Source: Pseudomonas corrugata
Lineage (GTDB): Bacteria > Pseudomonadota > Gammaproteobacteria > Pseudomonadales > Pseudomonadaceae
Length of the DNA: 64,000 nt
NCBI RefSeq assembly: GCF_001269905.1
Contig: NZ_LHVK01000007.1
Coordinates: forward strand, 1 to 64,000
Direction: 5' to 3'
Positions 38,717 to 47,671 of the stretch are shown one piece after another. A model generated the notes under the pieces. The model had not been told where the DNA came from. It worked only from the letters and a program-made list of their open reading frames with translations, and did not search any database. The position numbers and the translations under genes were made by a program. Every line of letters begins with the position of its first letter. Position 1 is the stretch's first letter.

Positions 38717-39454
38717 ATGAAAGGCTTCCGGCCGGGCCTCGTGCCGTCTCTGGTGGTGGCCATCCTGGTCCCGGTCATGGTGTGCCTGGGCTTCTGGCAA
38801 TTGAGCCGCGGCGAACAGAAGCGCGTGCTCATGGCGAATTACGCCGAGCGTCGCGTGGCGCCGCCGATGGACAGCGCCGAACTGCAACAGACGGCGGATC
38901 CGGCCTTTCGGCCGGTGCAACTGAGCGGTCAGTTCGACGCCGAACACAGCATCCTGCTGGATAACCGCCAGCACGACGGCAAGGTCGGCGTCGAATTGCT
39001 GCAACCCTTTCTCGACCACCGGAGCGGACTGTGGCTGCTGGTCAACCGCGGCTGGCTGCCCTGGCCTGACCGCCGCACCCCGCCGGTCTTCGACACCCCC
39101 GAACAATCCGTGAGCGTGCAGGCCTGGGTCTACGTCGCGCCCGGCACCACGTTCCAGCTCCACGCCGACCCCACCGGCGCACCGTGGCCACGCCTGGTCA
39201 CCACCATCGAACCGGACAAGCTCTGGGCCGAGCTGGGCCGCCACGGTTTCGCCTACGAATTGCGCCAACAAGGCGGCCCTGGCGCCTACCGGACCGATTG
39301 GCCGGTGGTGAGCATGGGGCCGGAAAAACACCTCGGTTATGCCGTGCAGTGGTTCGCCATGGCGGCGGCACTGTTCGGCCTTTTCCTTTATCTCGGATGG
39401 CATAACGCAGGGAGACACCATGGGAACTGCCATGAATCCAACCAACACGTCTGA
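38717..39454 (+). CDS. SURF1 family cytochrome oxidase assembly protein
   Basis: A 245-residue protein with one helix at each end (about 10-30 and 210-235) and a periplasmic middle, the SURF1 layout. Recognisable parts are LGFWQLSRGEQK near the N-terminus, NRGWLPWPD in the middle and HLGYAVQWFAMA near the end. It supports heme a insertion into subunit I. The ribosome site before the ATG is weak. The last 35 bp overlap the next gene. Confidence 0.93.
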   Translation: MKGFRPGLVPSLVVAILVPVMVCLGFWQLSRGEQKRVLMANYAERRVAPPMDSAELQQTADPAFRPVQLSGQFDAEHSILLDNRQHDGKVGVELLQPFLDHRSGLWLLVNRGWLPWPDRRTPPVFDTPEQSVSVQAWVYVAPGTTFQLHADPTGAPWPRLVTTIEPDKLWAELGRHGFAYELRQQGGPGAYRTDWPVVSMGPEKHLGYAVQWFAMAAALFGLFLYLGWHNAGRHHGNCHESNQHV

Positions 39455-40013
39455 GGCACCCTCCGCACGCGACCGTCGCAAGGGCCGCCTGCAACTGCTG
39501 CTGATCGTATTCGGGGTGATCGGCCCGATGATCCTGGCCACCGGCATGTACAAATTCCAGTTCTGGGTGCCGGACAGCCGCAGCTATCACGGCGAACTGA
39601 TCGGCACCGGCCAGACCCGCGCCGAGATCGGCGTACAGGCCGATGAGCAGCGCTGGCAGATCCTCGTCACAGCGCCGAAGGAATGCTCGGTGGACTGCCG
39701 GCAACTGGTGTACCTGGCCCGGCAGGTGCAGATCGGCCTCGGTCGCGACGCGTCCCGTGCCAGCCATGCCCTGGCCATCGCCCAACCGCTGGATGCCGAA
39801 TACGACGCCCAGCTGCAGCGCGAATACCCACAACTGCAACGCTACCCGCTGGACCTGCCGGTCTATCAGAAAGACGTCCAGAACACCGACGGCGCCCAGC
39901 TGTGGATCATCGATCCCCACAGCAACCTGGTGCTGCGCTACGACGCGCGGGTCAAGGGCAAGGACCTGCTCAACGACCTGCGGCACCTGCTGAAACTGTC
40001 GAACATCGGATGA
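39420..40013 (+). CDS. cox-locus membrane protein of unknown function (PA0111-like)
   Basis: A 197-residue protein with one N-terminal helix (about residues 24-44) and a periplasmic part. It has a CSVDC motif (near residue 91-95, CxxxC) in a context like thioredoxin-fold copper chaperones, then a C-terminal domain ending LLNDLRHLLKLS. It may be a SCO-like assembly factor with an altered fold. The ATG at 39420 has GGGAG upstream and overlaps the SURF1 gene by 35 bp. Confidence 0.88.
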   Translation: MGTAMNPTNTSEAPSARDRRKGRLQLLLIVFGVIGPMILATGMYKFQFWVPDSRSYHGELIGTGQTRAEIGVQADEQRWQILVTAPKECSVDCRQLVYLARQVQIGLGRDASRASHALAIAQPLDAEYDAQLQREYPQLQRYPLDLPVYQKDVQNTDGAQLWIIDPHSNLVLRYDARVKGKDLLNDLRHLLKLSNIG

Positions 40014-40023
40014 GGGCATCGAC

Positions 40024-41103
40024 ATGGCCAAACCAGGATTTCGCCTTGCGCTGTTTGCCACCCTGCTGGCACTGATCGTCGTATTGCTGGGCGCCTACAC
40101 CCGCCTGACCCACGCCGGCCTCGGTTGCCCGGACTGGCCCGGTTGCTACGGATTCATCAGCGTGCCCAAGAGCGAAGCCCAACTGGCCCATGCCGAACTG
40201 CATTTTCCCGATACCCCGGTGGAAGCCCACAAGGGCTGGAACGAGATGGTCCATCGCTACTTCGCCGGGACCCTGGGCTTGATGATCGTAGCGTTGGCGG
40301 CACGGTCCTGGATGAACCGCCACCGCCCGGGCCAGCCCTTGAAGTTGCCGCTGTTCCTGCTGGCGGTGGTCTTCGCGCAAGCGGCATTCGGCATGTGGAC
40401 CGTAACCCTGAAGTTATGGCCGCAGGTGGTGACCGGACATTTGCTGGGCGGCTTCGCGACGTTGAGCCTGCTGTTCCTGCTCACCTTGCGATTGTCCGGG
40501 GTGCTGCCGGCGCTGACCGTGCCCAAGCGCCTGCAACATTGGGCCACGGCCGGGCTGCTGCTGGTGATCGGGCAGATCGCCCTCGGTGGCTGGGTCAGCT
40601 CCAATTACGCCGCAGTGGCCTGTATCGACTTCCCCACCTGTCACGGCCAATGGCTGCCAGCGGCGGACTTCGCCAATGGCTTCCACCTGACCCAACACAT
40701 CGGCCCGAACTACCTGGGCGGCCAACTCGACAGCGACGCCCGCACCGCCATTCACCTGACCCACCGGATCGGCGCGTTGCTGGTGACGGTAGTGCTGCTG
40801 GGCCTGGCCTGGCAATTGAAAGCGGTGGGTATGACCCGCCTGGCGGGCCTGGTGCTGGTCGCGCTGACGGCGCAGATCACCCTGGGCATCAGCAACGTGG
40901 TGTTCCACCTGCCGCTGCCGGTGGCCGTCGCCCACAATGCCGGGGGCGCAACGCTGCTGCTGACCCTGGTGCTGGTCAATTATCACGCCCGTACCAGCCT
41001 GGTCCGGGTCAAGCATCAAGTCCCGCTGCGCTGGCGGTTCAACCCGCATAAACACGGCACCAGCCCCATCACAATAAAAGGAGAGATGCCATGGCAACCC
41101 TGA
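40024..41103 (+). CDS. ctaA: heme A synthase
   Basis: A 359-residue membrane protein with about eight helices and the heme-ligand histidines spread across symmetric halves: [25 protein letters not shown] and HLTHRIGA. It oxidises heme O to heme A. The cysteine pair CPDWPGC near residue 36 is typical of the type with a regulatory disulfide. The 3' end overlaps ctaB by 13 bp. Confidence 0.96.
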   Translation: MAKPGFRLALFATLLALIVVLLGAYTRLTHAGLGCPDWPGCYGFISVPKSEAQLAHAELHFPDTPVEAHKGWNEMVHRYFAGTLGLMIVALAARSWMNRHRPGQPLKLPLFLLAVVFAQAAFGMWTVTLKLWPQVVTGHLLGGFATLSLLFLLTLRLSGVLPALTVPKRLQHWATAGLLLVIGQIALGGWVSSNYAAVACIDFPTCHGQWLPAADFANGFHLTQHIGPNYLGGQLDSDARTAIHLTHRIGALLVTVVLLGLAWQLKAVGMTRLAGLVLVALTAQITLGISNVVFHLPLPVAVAHNAGGATLLLTLVLVNYHARTSLVRVKHQVPLRWRFNPHKHGTSPITIKGEMPWQP

Positions 41104-41990
41104 CCGGTGCACGCCGCAGCCAGGCGATCTGGCGCGACTATCTGGAGCTGACCAAGCCGAAAGTGGTGGTGCTGATGCTGATCACCTCACTGGTCGGCAT
41201 GTTCCTCGCCACCCGCGCCGGCGTGCCGTGGACGGTGCTGGTGTTCGGCAACCTGGGGATCGCCCTGTGTGCCGGCGGCGCGGCGGCGGTCAACCACGTG
41301 GTGGACCGACGCATCGACGCCGTGATGGCCCGCACCCACAAACGCCCCTTGGCCGAAGGCCGGGTTTCGCCGGCCGCCGCACTGACCTTCGCCCTGGCCC
41401 TGGCGGTGATCGGCCAGGCCCTGCTGCTGGCCTTCACCAACCCGCTGACGGCCTGGCTGACCTTGGCCTCCTTGCTGGGCTATGCAGTCATCTACACCGG
41501 TTTCCTCAAGCGCGCGACGCCGCAGAACATCGTCATCGGCGGCCTGGCCGGTGCCGCACCGCCGCTGCTGGGTTGGGTCGCCGCCACCGGCCATGTCAGC
41601 GCCGAACCGCTGTTGCTGGTGCTGATCATCTTCGCCTGGACCCCGCCGCACTTCTGGGCCCTGGCGATCCATCGCAAGGAGGAATACGCCAAGGCCGACA
41701 TCCCGATGCTGCCGGTCACCCACGGTGAGCACTACACCAAAATCCACATCCTGCTCTACACCCTGGTGCTGCTGGCGGTGAGCCTGATGCCGTTCGTGAT
41801 CCAGATGAGCGGGCTGCTCTACCTGGTGTGCGCGCTGGTGCTCGGCGCGCGGTTCCTGCAATGGGCCGTGGTGTTGTACCGTGGCAGTCGGCCGCACGCG
41901 GCGATCAACACGTTCAAGTACTCTATCTACTACTTGTTCCTGCTGTTCATCGCCCTGCTTGTAGATCATTACTTACTGTTGAGCCTATGA
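41091..41990 (+). CDS. ctaB: protoheme IX farnesyltransferase (heme O synthase)
   Basis: A 299-residue UbiA-family prenyltransferase with about nine helices. The Asp-rich motif is [21 protein letters not shown], and the second is in the [12 protein letters not shown] region with [15 protein letters not shown]. It farnesylates heme b to heme O, the substrate of CtaA. A strong AAGGAG site lies inside the ctaA end, so translation is coupled. Confidence 0.97.
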   Translation: MATLTGARRSQAIWRDYLELTKPKVVVLMLITSLVGMFLATRAGVPWTVLVFGNLGIALCAGGAAAVNHVVDRRIDAVMARTHKRPLAEGRVSPAAALTFALALAVIGQALLLAFTNPLTAWLTLASLLGYAVIYTGFLKRATPQNIVIGGLAGAAPPLLGWVAATGHVSAEPLLLVLIIFAWTPPHFWALAIHRKEEYAKADIPMLPVTHGEHYTKIHILLYTLVLLAVSLMPFVIQMSGLLYLVCALVLGARFLQWAVVLYRGSRPHAAINTFKYSIYYLFLLFIALLVDHYLLLSL

Positions 41991-42622
41991 CCCGAACCCA
42001 GAAAACCGTCTTCATCCTCGTGGCCGTGATCGCACTGATTCTCGGCCTCACCGTCAACAAAGTGCTGTCCGGCAAGGGTGAAGGCGACCCGACGGCGCTG
42101 ATCGACGCCGGCATCATCCTGCTGCCCCAGGCCCGCACCCTGCCGGACGTGAAAATGACCGACCAGGACGGCCAGCCCGTGGCCGTGGACGGCTTGAAAG
42201 GCAAATGGAGCCTGCTGTTCTTCGGCTACACCTTCTGCCCGGACATCTGCCCGACCACCCTCGCCCAACTGCGCCAGATCAAGAGCGAGTTGCCGAAAGA
42301 GGCTGTGGATAAGTTGCAGATCGTACTGGTCAGCGTCGACCCGAACCGCGACACGCCCAAACAGCTCAAGCAGTACCTGGGCTACTTCGACCCACAGTTC
42401 ATAGGCCTCACCGCTTCATCCATCGAAGACCTGCAAAAACTCGCCAACGCGGTGAGCATCCCGTTCATCCCGGCGGACACCAGCAAACCCAACTATACCG
42501 TCGACCACAGCGGCAACCTCGCCGTCATCGGCCCGGACGGCCACCAACGCGGCTTCATCCGCGCACCGCTGAACAACCAGAAACTGGTGGCGCAGTTGCC
42601 AGAGATGCTCAAGCGCAAATAG
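41987..42622 (+). CDS. SCO1/SenC family copper chaperone
   Basis: A 211-residue membrane-anchored thioredoxin-fold protein. One helix (about residues 8-26), then the copper motif CPDIC (Cys84 and Cys88) and the third ligand His174 (VDHSG). It loads copper into the CuA site of CoxB. The ATG overlaps the ctaB stop by four bases. Last gene of the cox operon. Confidence 0.96.
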   Translation: MTRTQKTVFILVAVIALILGLTVNKVLSGKGEGDPTALIDAGIILLPQARTLPDVKMTDQDGQPVAVDGLKGKWSLLFFGYTFCPDICPTTLAQLRQIKSELPKEAVDKLQIVLVSVDPNRDTPKQLKQYLGYFDPQFIGLTASSIEDLQKLANAVSIPFIPADTSKPNYTVDHSGNLAVIGPDGHQRGFIRAPLNNQKLVAQLPEMLKRK

Positions 42623-43008
42623 CACCTACCCACACCTCTGTGGGACCAATGCTGTTCACCAGAGAAAGTAGATAAACCTGTGGCGAGGGGATTCATCCCC
42701 GCTGGGGCGCAAAGCGCCCCCAAAACCCGAGCACGGGACGCGTCAGACAGGCTGAGAAGAACTGCGCTCCCCCCGCCACAACTGAATCGACAAACCTTTA
42801 AGCGAACCGCATACCCCTGTGGGAGCGAGCCTGCTCGCGATGAACTCAACGCGGTTCCAAGCGAAAACCACCCCCTGCATCCCCCAAAATCCCTCCTCCT
42901 ACAGCCCCCACCTACACCCCACCACCAAGCCACGCATCCTTGCGCCTTTGCCTACAACTACGCCAGAATCCGCCCGCTTGTGCGCCTTGTTCCGGGGCTC
43001 TATCGTTT
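42623..43008. repeat. REP-rich gap after SCO1
   Basis: No gene. A class III REP unit (42678-42728, GTGGCGAGGGGATTCATCCCC then GGGGCGC..GCGCCCC) and a single class II REP (42817-42842) are present. Between and after them is plain intergenic DNA, and no terminator was identified with certainty. Confidence 0.75.
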
Positions 43009-43225
43009 CCTTGCCACTGCTCATCAGTGGTCGGGTTTAGTAGCCCGGTTAAGGATACGGTCGCATGAGTCTCATCAGTCGGGCATTGCCCGCACTCGAT
43101 GGTGGCTGTGCGCATGGCGCCTTCGGGCGCGCCGGGTTTTCCGTTTTCCTACCGGTCTACTAACTTGCGCACAGCTGCCTCCCTTTCGTTTAGTAGCGAG
43201 ACGGTAGCGGCCTACTAACAAAGGA
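43009..43225 (+). ncRNA. structured leader of the DUF6124 gene, alternating pairing segments
   Basis: Two copies of GTTTAGTAG (43035-43043 and 43188-43196) alternate with two copies of the complementary CTACTAAC (43157-43164 and 43212-43219). The last copy abuts the ribosome site AAGGA (43221-43225). The second and third segments are extended by ACCG/CGGT pairing. Further hairpins include GGGC-ATT-GCCC (43081-43091) and a GGCGCC-TTCG-type pair near 43116-43130. Mutually exclusive pairings could expose or hide the ribosome site. Function is inferred. Confidence 0.5.
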
Positions 43226-43234
43226 AACGTGAAA

Positions 43235-43597
43235 ATGTTCAAAGCAACTCCAAATCCCCCAGATGCAGACCCCACCCCGCAATCCGCAAAATCGAAAGCC
43301 AAGCAGCAAGACGAAACCACCAAACGTGTGCTCGATCACTACTTGCTGCCGAAGCCGGATCAATCCAAAGACGAACCAAAACCGGGGCAGGTTTTCACCG
43401 TTGTGAGAGGCCTCGATAACGAGTGCATGCTCGCTAACCTGAGTGAAACGCTGGCGTCAGCCGATGCCATGGTTACTGATCTGGCGTTCGACCTGGATGG
43501 CTCGCGGCGTCATTTGGCGATGGGGATTCAGCAGTTGATTGAGCTGAGCTCGTTGTTGGCGAATCGGGTGTTGGATAATGTGGAGCCGAGGCAGTAA
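43235..43597 (+). CDS. DUF6124 (DUF3077-like) family protein
   Basis: A 120-residue soluble protein starting MFKATPNPPDADP and ending with a helical segment DLEGSRR-like (DLDGSRRHLAMGIQQLIELSSLLANRVLD). The family is common in Pseudomonas with many paralogues and no known function. The ATG at 43235 is nine bases after AAGGA; a GTG at 43229 is too close to it. A strong terminator follows. Confidence 0.9.
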   Translation: MFKATPNPPDADPTPQSAKSKAKQQDETTKRVLDHYLLPKPDQSKDEPKPGQVFTVVRGLDNECMLANLSETLASADAMVTDLAFDLDGSRRHLAMGIQQLIELSSLLANRVLDNVEPRQ

Positions 43598-43616
43598 GTA
43601 AGCGTTTCCCAACAAA

Positions 43617-43645
43617 AAACCCGGCGTTACGCGCCGGGTTTCCAT
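43617..43645 (+). terminator. terminator after the DUF6124 gene
   Basis: A perfect 10-bp stem AAACCCGGCG with CGCCGGGTTT around a 5-nt loop, followed by a weak T run. The gap to the next gene (43646-43898) contains a repeat copy at 43664-43694 and otherwise nothing I can name. Confidence 0.85.
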
Positions 43646-43663
43646 TTTGACTCCGTCCTCCTC

Positions 43664-43694
43664 AAGTGGCAGACAACGGCCAATAGCGGACGGT
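43664..43694. repeat. dispersed island repeat, partial copy
   Basis: Contains CGGCCAATAGCGGACGGT, the core of a repeat also seen at about 45935-46020, 49495-49566, 51416-51513 and 52816-52916. It is the leftmost copy and marks the island edge. Confidence 0.6.
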
Positions 43695-43898
43695 GGCGCC
43701 GATGATGGCCTTCAAGCATTAGTGAAGGCATAGCTCGGAAAATCGATAAATCACGCTTCTTTGCTAGGGTTTGAAAGAAGTACTAGCCTATCCCTCTAAT
43801 ACGATGAACCATGGAGCCTTGTGATCAATTACCCCCTGTAACTCAACGCCACGACGCTGTGATATTGTAGTGATATCAAAGCCTGAGGGGATAGAGAA

Positions 43899-45773
43899 AT
43901 GACTGGAGTTCGCGTTGATAAAATATACATCCAAAATTTTAAAAAAATTGAAAATCAGGAAATAGTTCTTAAGCCTATCACTGTGTTAGTAGGGGGCAAT
44001 ACCAGTGGAAAAAGTAGTATTCTTCAGGCAGCACAGCTCTGCACGTCACTAATGCAATCTGCTTATATTGAGAATACAGGTCGAACTATTAGAAAGCTAA
44101 AAACATTAGCATTGGACGAGGTTTTTTATCGTCCTACCGAAAAGCTTTTGAGCTTAAGGCATGGAGATGCTGCTAGCCAAACCAAAGGTTTCAAGCTTGG
44201 GTTCGAGTGCACACTTTCTAAACAAAACGAAGAAGCCGAAACGCTTTCTCTATCAGTTGCTGTAACGAGAGGAAAAAATGCAAACCTCGCCTTAAACTAC
44301 GAGGGAGATGACAAACTAATGCCCACCATTGGAGACAGGGATTTACCATTTTCCATTTTCACTCCTGGGCTTTCAGGCATTCCCCTAAAGGAGGAATGGA
44401 AAACTAGAGGTGCACTTGATGCCGCAGCTATGCACGGTGACGCAAATCTATATTTGCGAACTCTTCTAGACCACCTTCTACATAAAGATTTACCTGCTGA
44501 TACAGTTTCAGAGTGGTGTAGGGGCGCCTTGGAAATTGAAGACCTACCTGAATCATCTTCATGGCGTGCCTTTTGTACTTTTTTAAATGACTGCTACCCT
44601 GGTGCTTATGTATACATTAAGCACAACAGCGCCAAGGATCGCTATATTGATGTAAGTGTGGAGTATAGAGGTTTGGAATTCACACTCGACTCCTCGTCAA
44701 CCGGAATGTTGCAAGTAATTCAAATTCTTGCGTACGCGTGCTTCTATGCACCACCACTCCTTCTACTTGATGAGCCTGACGCGCATTTACATGCAGACAG
44801 TCAAACTCGTTTACATCGTGCACTGAAGGCGCTTACTACGAATACGACTACAAGAGTCGTATTGGCAACACATTCACCTCAACTACTCCAGTTAATGATG
44901 GATGACCATGATGTCAAAGTAATTTGGTTAGATTCCGGTAAAGAAGTATCAGTCCCAGACGGCCAACTCCCTGCGATCCCCATACTGATGGAGCTCGGAG
45001 CCCTTGCACTTGGCGCACAAGTATTTGACCCAAAAAACAAACTTATAGTTTTGACTGAAGACAAAGAAGCGGACTTTATAAAGGTTTTTATTAAAGCCAA
45101 CTACGAGGGGAGTTTTGCGTGTTTGTCCTATCATGGCTGCGGAAACTTATCCGGTGCGCGACAGCTTTCCGTATTGCTAAGTGAACTTAGACCTGACGCG
45201 AGAATTGTTATACACAGAGATCGAGACTTTAGAACTACCGAAGAAATGTCATTTGAGCTTGCACTGGCATCTGCGCGCCTTAAACTGGATGGATGCGAGA
45301 AAACCTTTGAAATGTTTACCCCTCTAAATGATATAGAGCACTCATTTCTGAATTCGCATCACCTTGAGGAGAGCCTAGCCAAGCTCGCCAACCCACAGCA
45401 GATCCAAGATGCACTAAGCAATGCTTTGGAAATAAAGCGCGATGAACTTACCGCAAAAATACATTCAGCTAGGGAAGTTATCAAAAGAAACTTGTATGAT
45501 TGTGAAAGAATGAAGAAAAAGTTAGGGGATAGAAAGTCTTCCGGTATCTCTCTAAAACCTCCAAAAAACAAAACATTTCTCCCTGAAGATGGAAGGCATC
45601 CCATCGAAATCTCTCAATGTCATGGAAAAATCGCCTATCGTTCGTTTATTGCAGAGCTTCACAAAATAATAAAAGGTGATAGCAGATCAATAGAGCCGAA
45701 GATTATGACCTGTACGGAATTTCTTCGTGATAAAAGTTGGCACGAGCTTCTGAGTGGTAAAGCCGAAGGATAG
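43899..45773 (+). CDS. ATPase-TOPRIM fusion protein, OLD/PARIS-like candidate defence gene
   Basis: A 624-residue protein. N-terminal ABC-type ATPase: Walker A GGNTSGKSS at 32-40, a signature-like DSSSTGMLQ near 264-272, Walker B LLLLDEPDAHLH at 287-298 and H-loop THSP near 324. The C-terminal part (from about 380) has a TOPRIM pattern: Glu387 (LIVLTEDKEADF) and Asp441/Asp443 (IVIHRDRDF). This is the OLD nuclease layout, and the DRDF motif also recalls AriB of PARIS, so a fused PARIS variant is possible. AT-rich codons differ from flanking core genes. A GAGGGG site precedes the ATG. No partner gene is adjacent in the operon. Confidence 0.85.
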   Translation: MTGVRVDKIYIQNFKKIENQEIVLKPITVLVGGNTSGKSSILQAAQLCTSLMQSAYIENTGRTIRKLKTLALDEVFYRPTEKLLSLRHGDAASQTKGFKLGFECTLSKQNEEAETLSLSVAVTRGKNANLALNYEGDDKLMPTIGDRDLPFSIFTPGLSGIPLKEEWKTRGALDAAAMHGDANLYLRTLLDHLLHKDLPADTVSEWCRGALEIEDLPESSSWRAFCTFLNDCYPGAYVYIKHNSAKDRYIDVSVEYRGLEFTLDSSSTGMLQVIQILAYACFYAPPLLLLDEPDAHLHADSQTRLHRALKALTTNTTTRVVLATHSPQLLQLMMDDHDVKVIWLDSGKEVSVPDGQLPAIPILMELGALALGAQVFDPKNKLIVLTEDKEADFIKVFIKANYEGSFACLSYHGCGNLSGARQLSVLLSELRPDARIVIHRDRDFRTTEEMSFELALASARLKLDGCEKTFEMFTPLNDIEHSFLNSHHLEESLAKLANPQQIQDALSNALEIKRDELTAKIHSAREVIKRNLYDCERMKKKLGDRKSSGISLKPPKNKTFLPEDGRHPIEISQCHGKIAYRSFIAELHKIIKGDSRSIEPKIMTCTEFLRDKSWHELLSGKAEG

Positions 45774-46420
45774 TACTCGCGAAGTGATAGGAGGTGCGAC
45801 TCACCTAGGCAAGTATTGTTGTCAGTTTTAGTGACAAATTTTCCTTGTGACAACACAGGCGAGTCAGCCTAGGGCTCCTGAATAGCAGATTCGAATCGAA
45901 GAAGTCGTCGAGTAAAACGTTTGCTTTGGGGGCGATTTCCTGCCCGTCGCGACAGGCCGAAATCGGCCAATAGCTGCCGTTGGTGGCACACAGAAATCGA
46001 CCAGAAGCAGTCTATGCCCCACAGGAGGATCATTAGTCAGCCAAGGCGATGGCATGCTCATGGCGTGTGTTCAGCAGTGTTTCTGAAATATCAAACTGGG
46101 GAATGGATGCCACATGGCAACCCAATAAAAACGATTAAATACAATAAGTTAAGCACTCATATAAGTATCGGAGTAGCTGCGCACACCTAAAATTTTTCAC
46201 CTCAGCAAACCCCGCATAAAGCTCATTACCTTAAAAATTGCATCGATTTGAAACAAACGCGCCTTGCGAAATATCACCATGCCACTATGGTAAAAGATAT
46301 TCGCACGTAGGGGCGTGCTATAACGATGAAGCACGAAGGTCTCATTTGCCTCCTCTGCAAGTGGAATACCCGTGGGATTCATACTGCCTATCTCGATGTC
46401 ATTTTTAATAGGACGTCTTA
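45774..46420. other. 647-bp gap between the TOPRIM gene and the nuclease-HerA operon
   Basis: No convincing gene. It holds an imperfect inverted repeat around 45796-45880 (GACTCACCT...TGTTGTCA with the complement ahead of a second CCTAGG), which may terminate the upstream gene. A copy of the island repeat follows at about 45935-46020. A minus-strand reading frame ending at 46197 resembles a protein fragment (see findings) but lacks a supported start. Confidence 0.5.
45935..46020. repeat. dispersed island repeat
   Basis: Contains GCCGAAATCGGCCAATAG and, further on, CGACCAGAAGCAG, two degraded inverted arms of the repeat shared by several gaps of the island. Confidence 0.55.
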
Positions 46421-47671
46421 ATGGTTAACCGGGCTGCCAACGCTACCATCAAGGGATATTTTTACCAGTTCGATTTCGCGATTCTCCAGCTGCTAAAAAC
46501 AGCCGATGAGGATGCTAAAATTACCGTTGAGGGTGTTGAAGACGTCGACATTGAAGACGTATCTAATGAAGATTACATTCAATGCAAATATTATGCAGCC
46601 ACGGACTATAACCACTCCGTGATAAAGCCTGCAATTGCGGCAATGATTGTTCACTTCAAGGAAGTAGGCTCAAAAAAAACACCCTTCCCAAAATATAAAC
46701 TTTACGGCCATTACAATAGTGGCCAAGAAAAACTTCCTGAAAGACATTTAATAACCGTAGACTTTATTAAAAATCACTTCCTGACAACGACAAAGAAAGA
46801 AGGGGCGATTGAACTGGTTCATGTGAAGAATAGTATCTCAGATGCCGAAATACTCCAATTCGCTGGCCAGCTTGAAATAGATGTATTTGCCCAAAGCTAT
46901 GAGAGTCAATTTGAAAACATCGCAGAACTATTGGCCTCTGCCATACCAGGTGCTACAAAGGAAGACGCCAAAAACCTTTTTTACCCTGCATCGATCAACA
47001 ATATCCGAGCCCTAGCAATCGAGAAAAATCAAGCGGAACGAGTAACCACAAAAAAACGATTTCTCAAAGAGATCAACAATAAGAAATTTCTATTCGATAG
47101 CTGGCTTAAGCAATATCAAGGCGCCAGGAAATATGCGGCATTAGTACGGGATAAATATTTCAAACAAAGCACTGCCACATCAATTGAGAACAAGGCCAGA
47201 TTTTTCATTGTAAATCTTCCTCCCAACAGCTTTGACGTGGGGAATGCGCTGGACTTTGCACTGAAACTCAGTAAAAAATTCTCTAACCGCGCGAGCTCTA
47301 GAATCAAAGATAACGATAGATTTTGTCCGTATCTTCATCTGGCCAATACAGATGAATTAGGTCATAGAGAACTGAAAAAGTCTTTACTTGATTCGGCTGT
47401 CCTCTTCCTAGACGGACATGATTTCAAGGGGTCAGAGTTCTACGTCGACTCTATTTTGAAAGGGCCTACTTCCTATACGGAAACACGCCTGAAGTTGATT
47501 GACGAACTGACCGACGTCAATAGCACATTACGTGGAGCGCACCGCCGCCCAATTGAGGTGTTCGAGTTTTACCACGAAATACCTATAGCCGGCCTGGATA
47601 TTCCCCAAGCAGCACTGTATGCAGCAATCAAGGTTGACTCCTTCGAAGACATCAAAGAGATGATCAAATGA
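46421..47671 (+). CDS. DUF4297/Cap4-like nuclease, partner of HerA
   Basis: A 416-residue protein. The N-terminal about 70 residues show a PD-(D/E)xK-type pattern: IKGYFYQFDFAILQLL, then a Glu/Asp pair (VEGVEDVDIED, Glu37-Asp43) and QxK at Gln54-Lys56 (IQCKYY). This is the signature of the DUF4297 family of double-strand DNA nucleases, which includes Cap4. The remainder is helical and unassigned. It overlaps herA by four bases (ATGA), so the two are made together. Published DUF4297-HerA pairs are anti-phage complexes, which this one resembles in gene order and sizes. Confidence 0.85.
   Translation: MVNRAANATIKGYFYQFDFAILQLLKTADEDAKITVEGVEDVDIEDVSNEDYIQCKYYAATDYNHSVIKPAIAAMIVHFKEVGSKKTPFPKYKLYGHYNSGQEKLPERHLITVDFIKNHFLTTTKKEGAIELVHVKNSISDAEILQFAGQLEIDVFAQSYESQFENIAELLASAIPGATKEDAKNLFYPASINNIRALAIEKNQAERVTTKKRFLKEINNKKFLFDSWLKQYQGARKYAALVRDKYFKQSTATSIENKARFFIVNLPPNSFDVGNALDFALKLSKKFSNRASSRIKDNDRFCPYLHLANTDELGHRELKKSLLDSAVLFLDGHDFKGSEFYVDSILKGPTSYTETRLKLIDELTDVNSTLRGAHRRPIEVFEFYHEIPIAGLDIPQAALYAAIKVDSFEDIKEMIK

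Noticed and set aside
45921..46190. 89-codon plus-strand frame in the gap before the nuclease gene
   Set aside because: Starts inside a repeat copy, with no ribosome site and no protein-like pattern.
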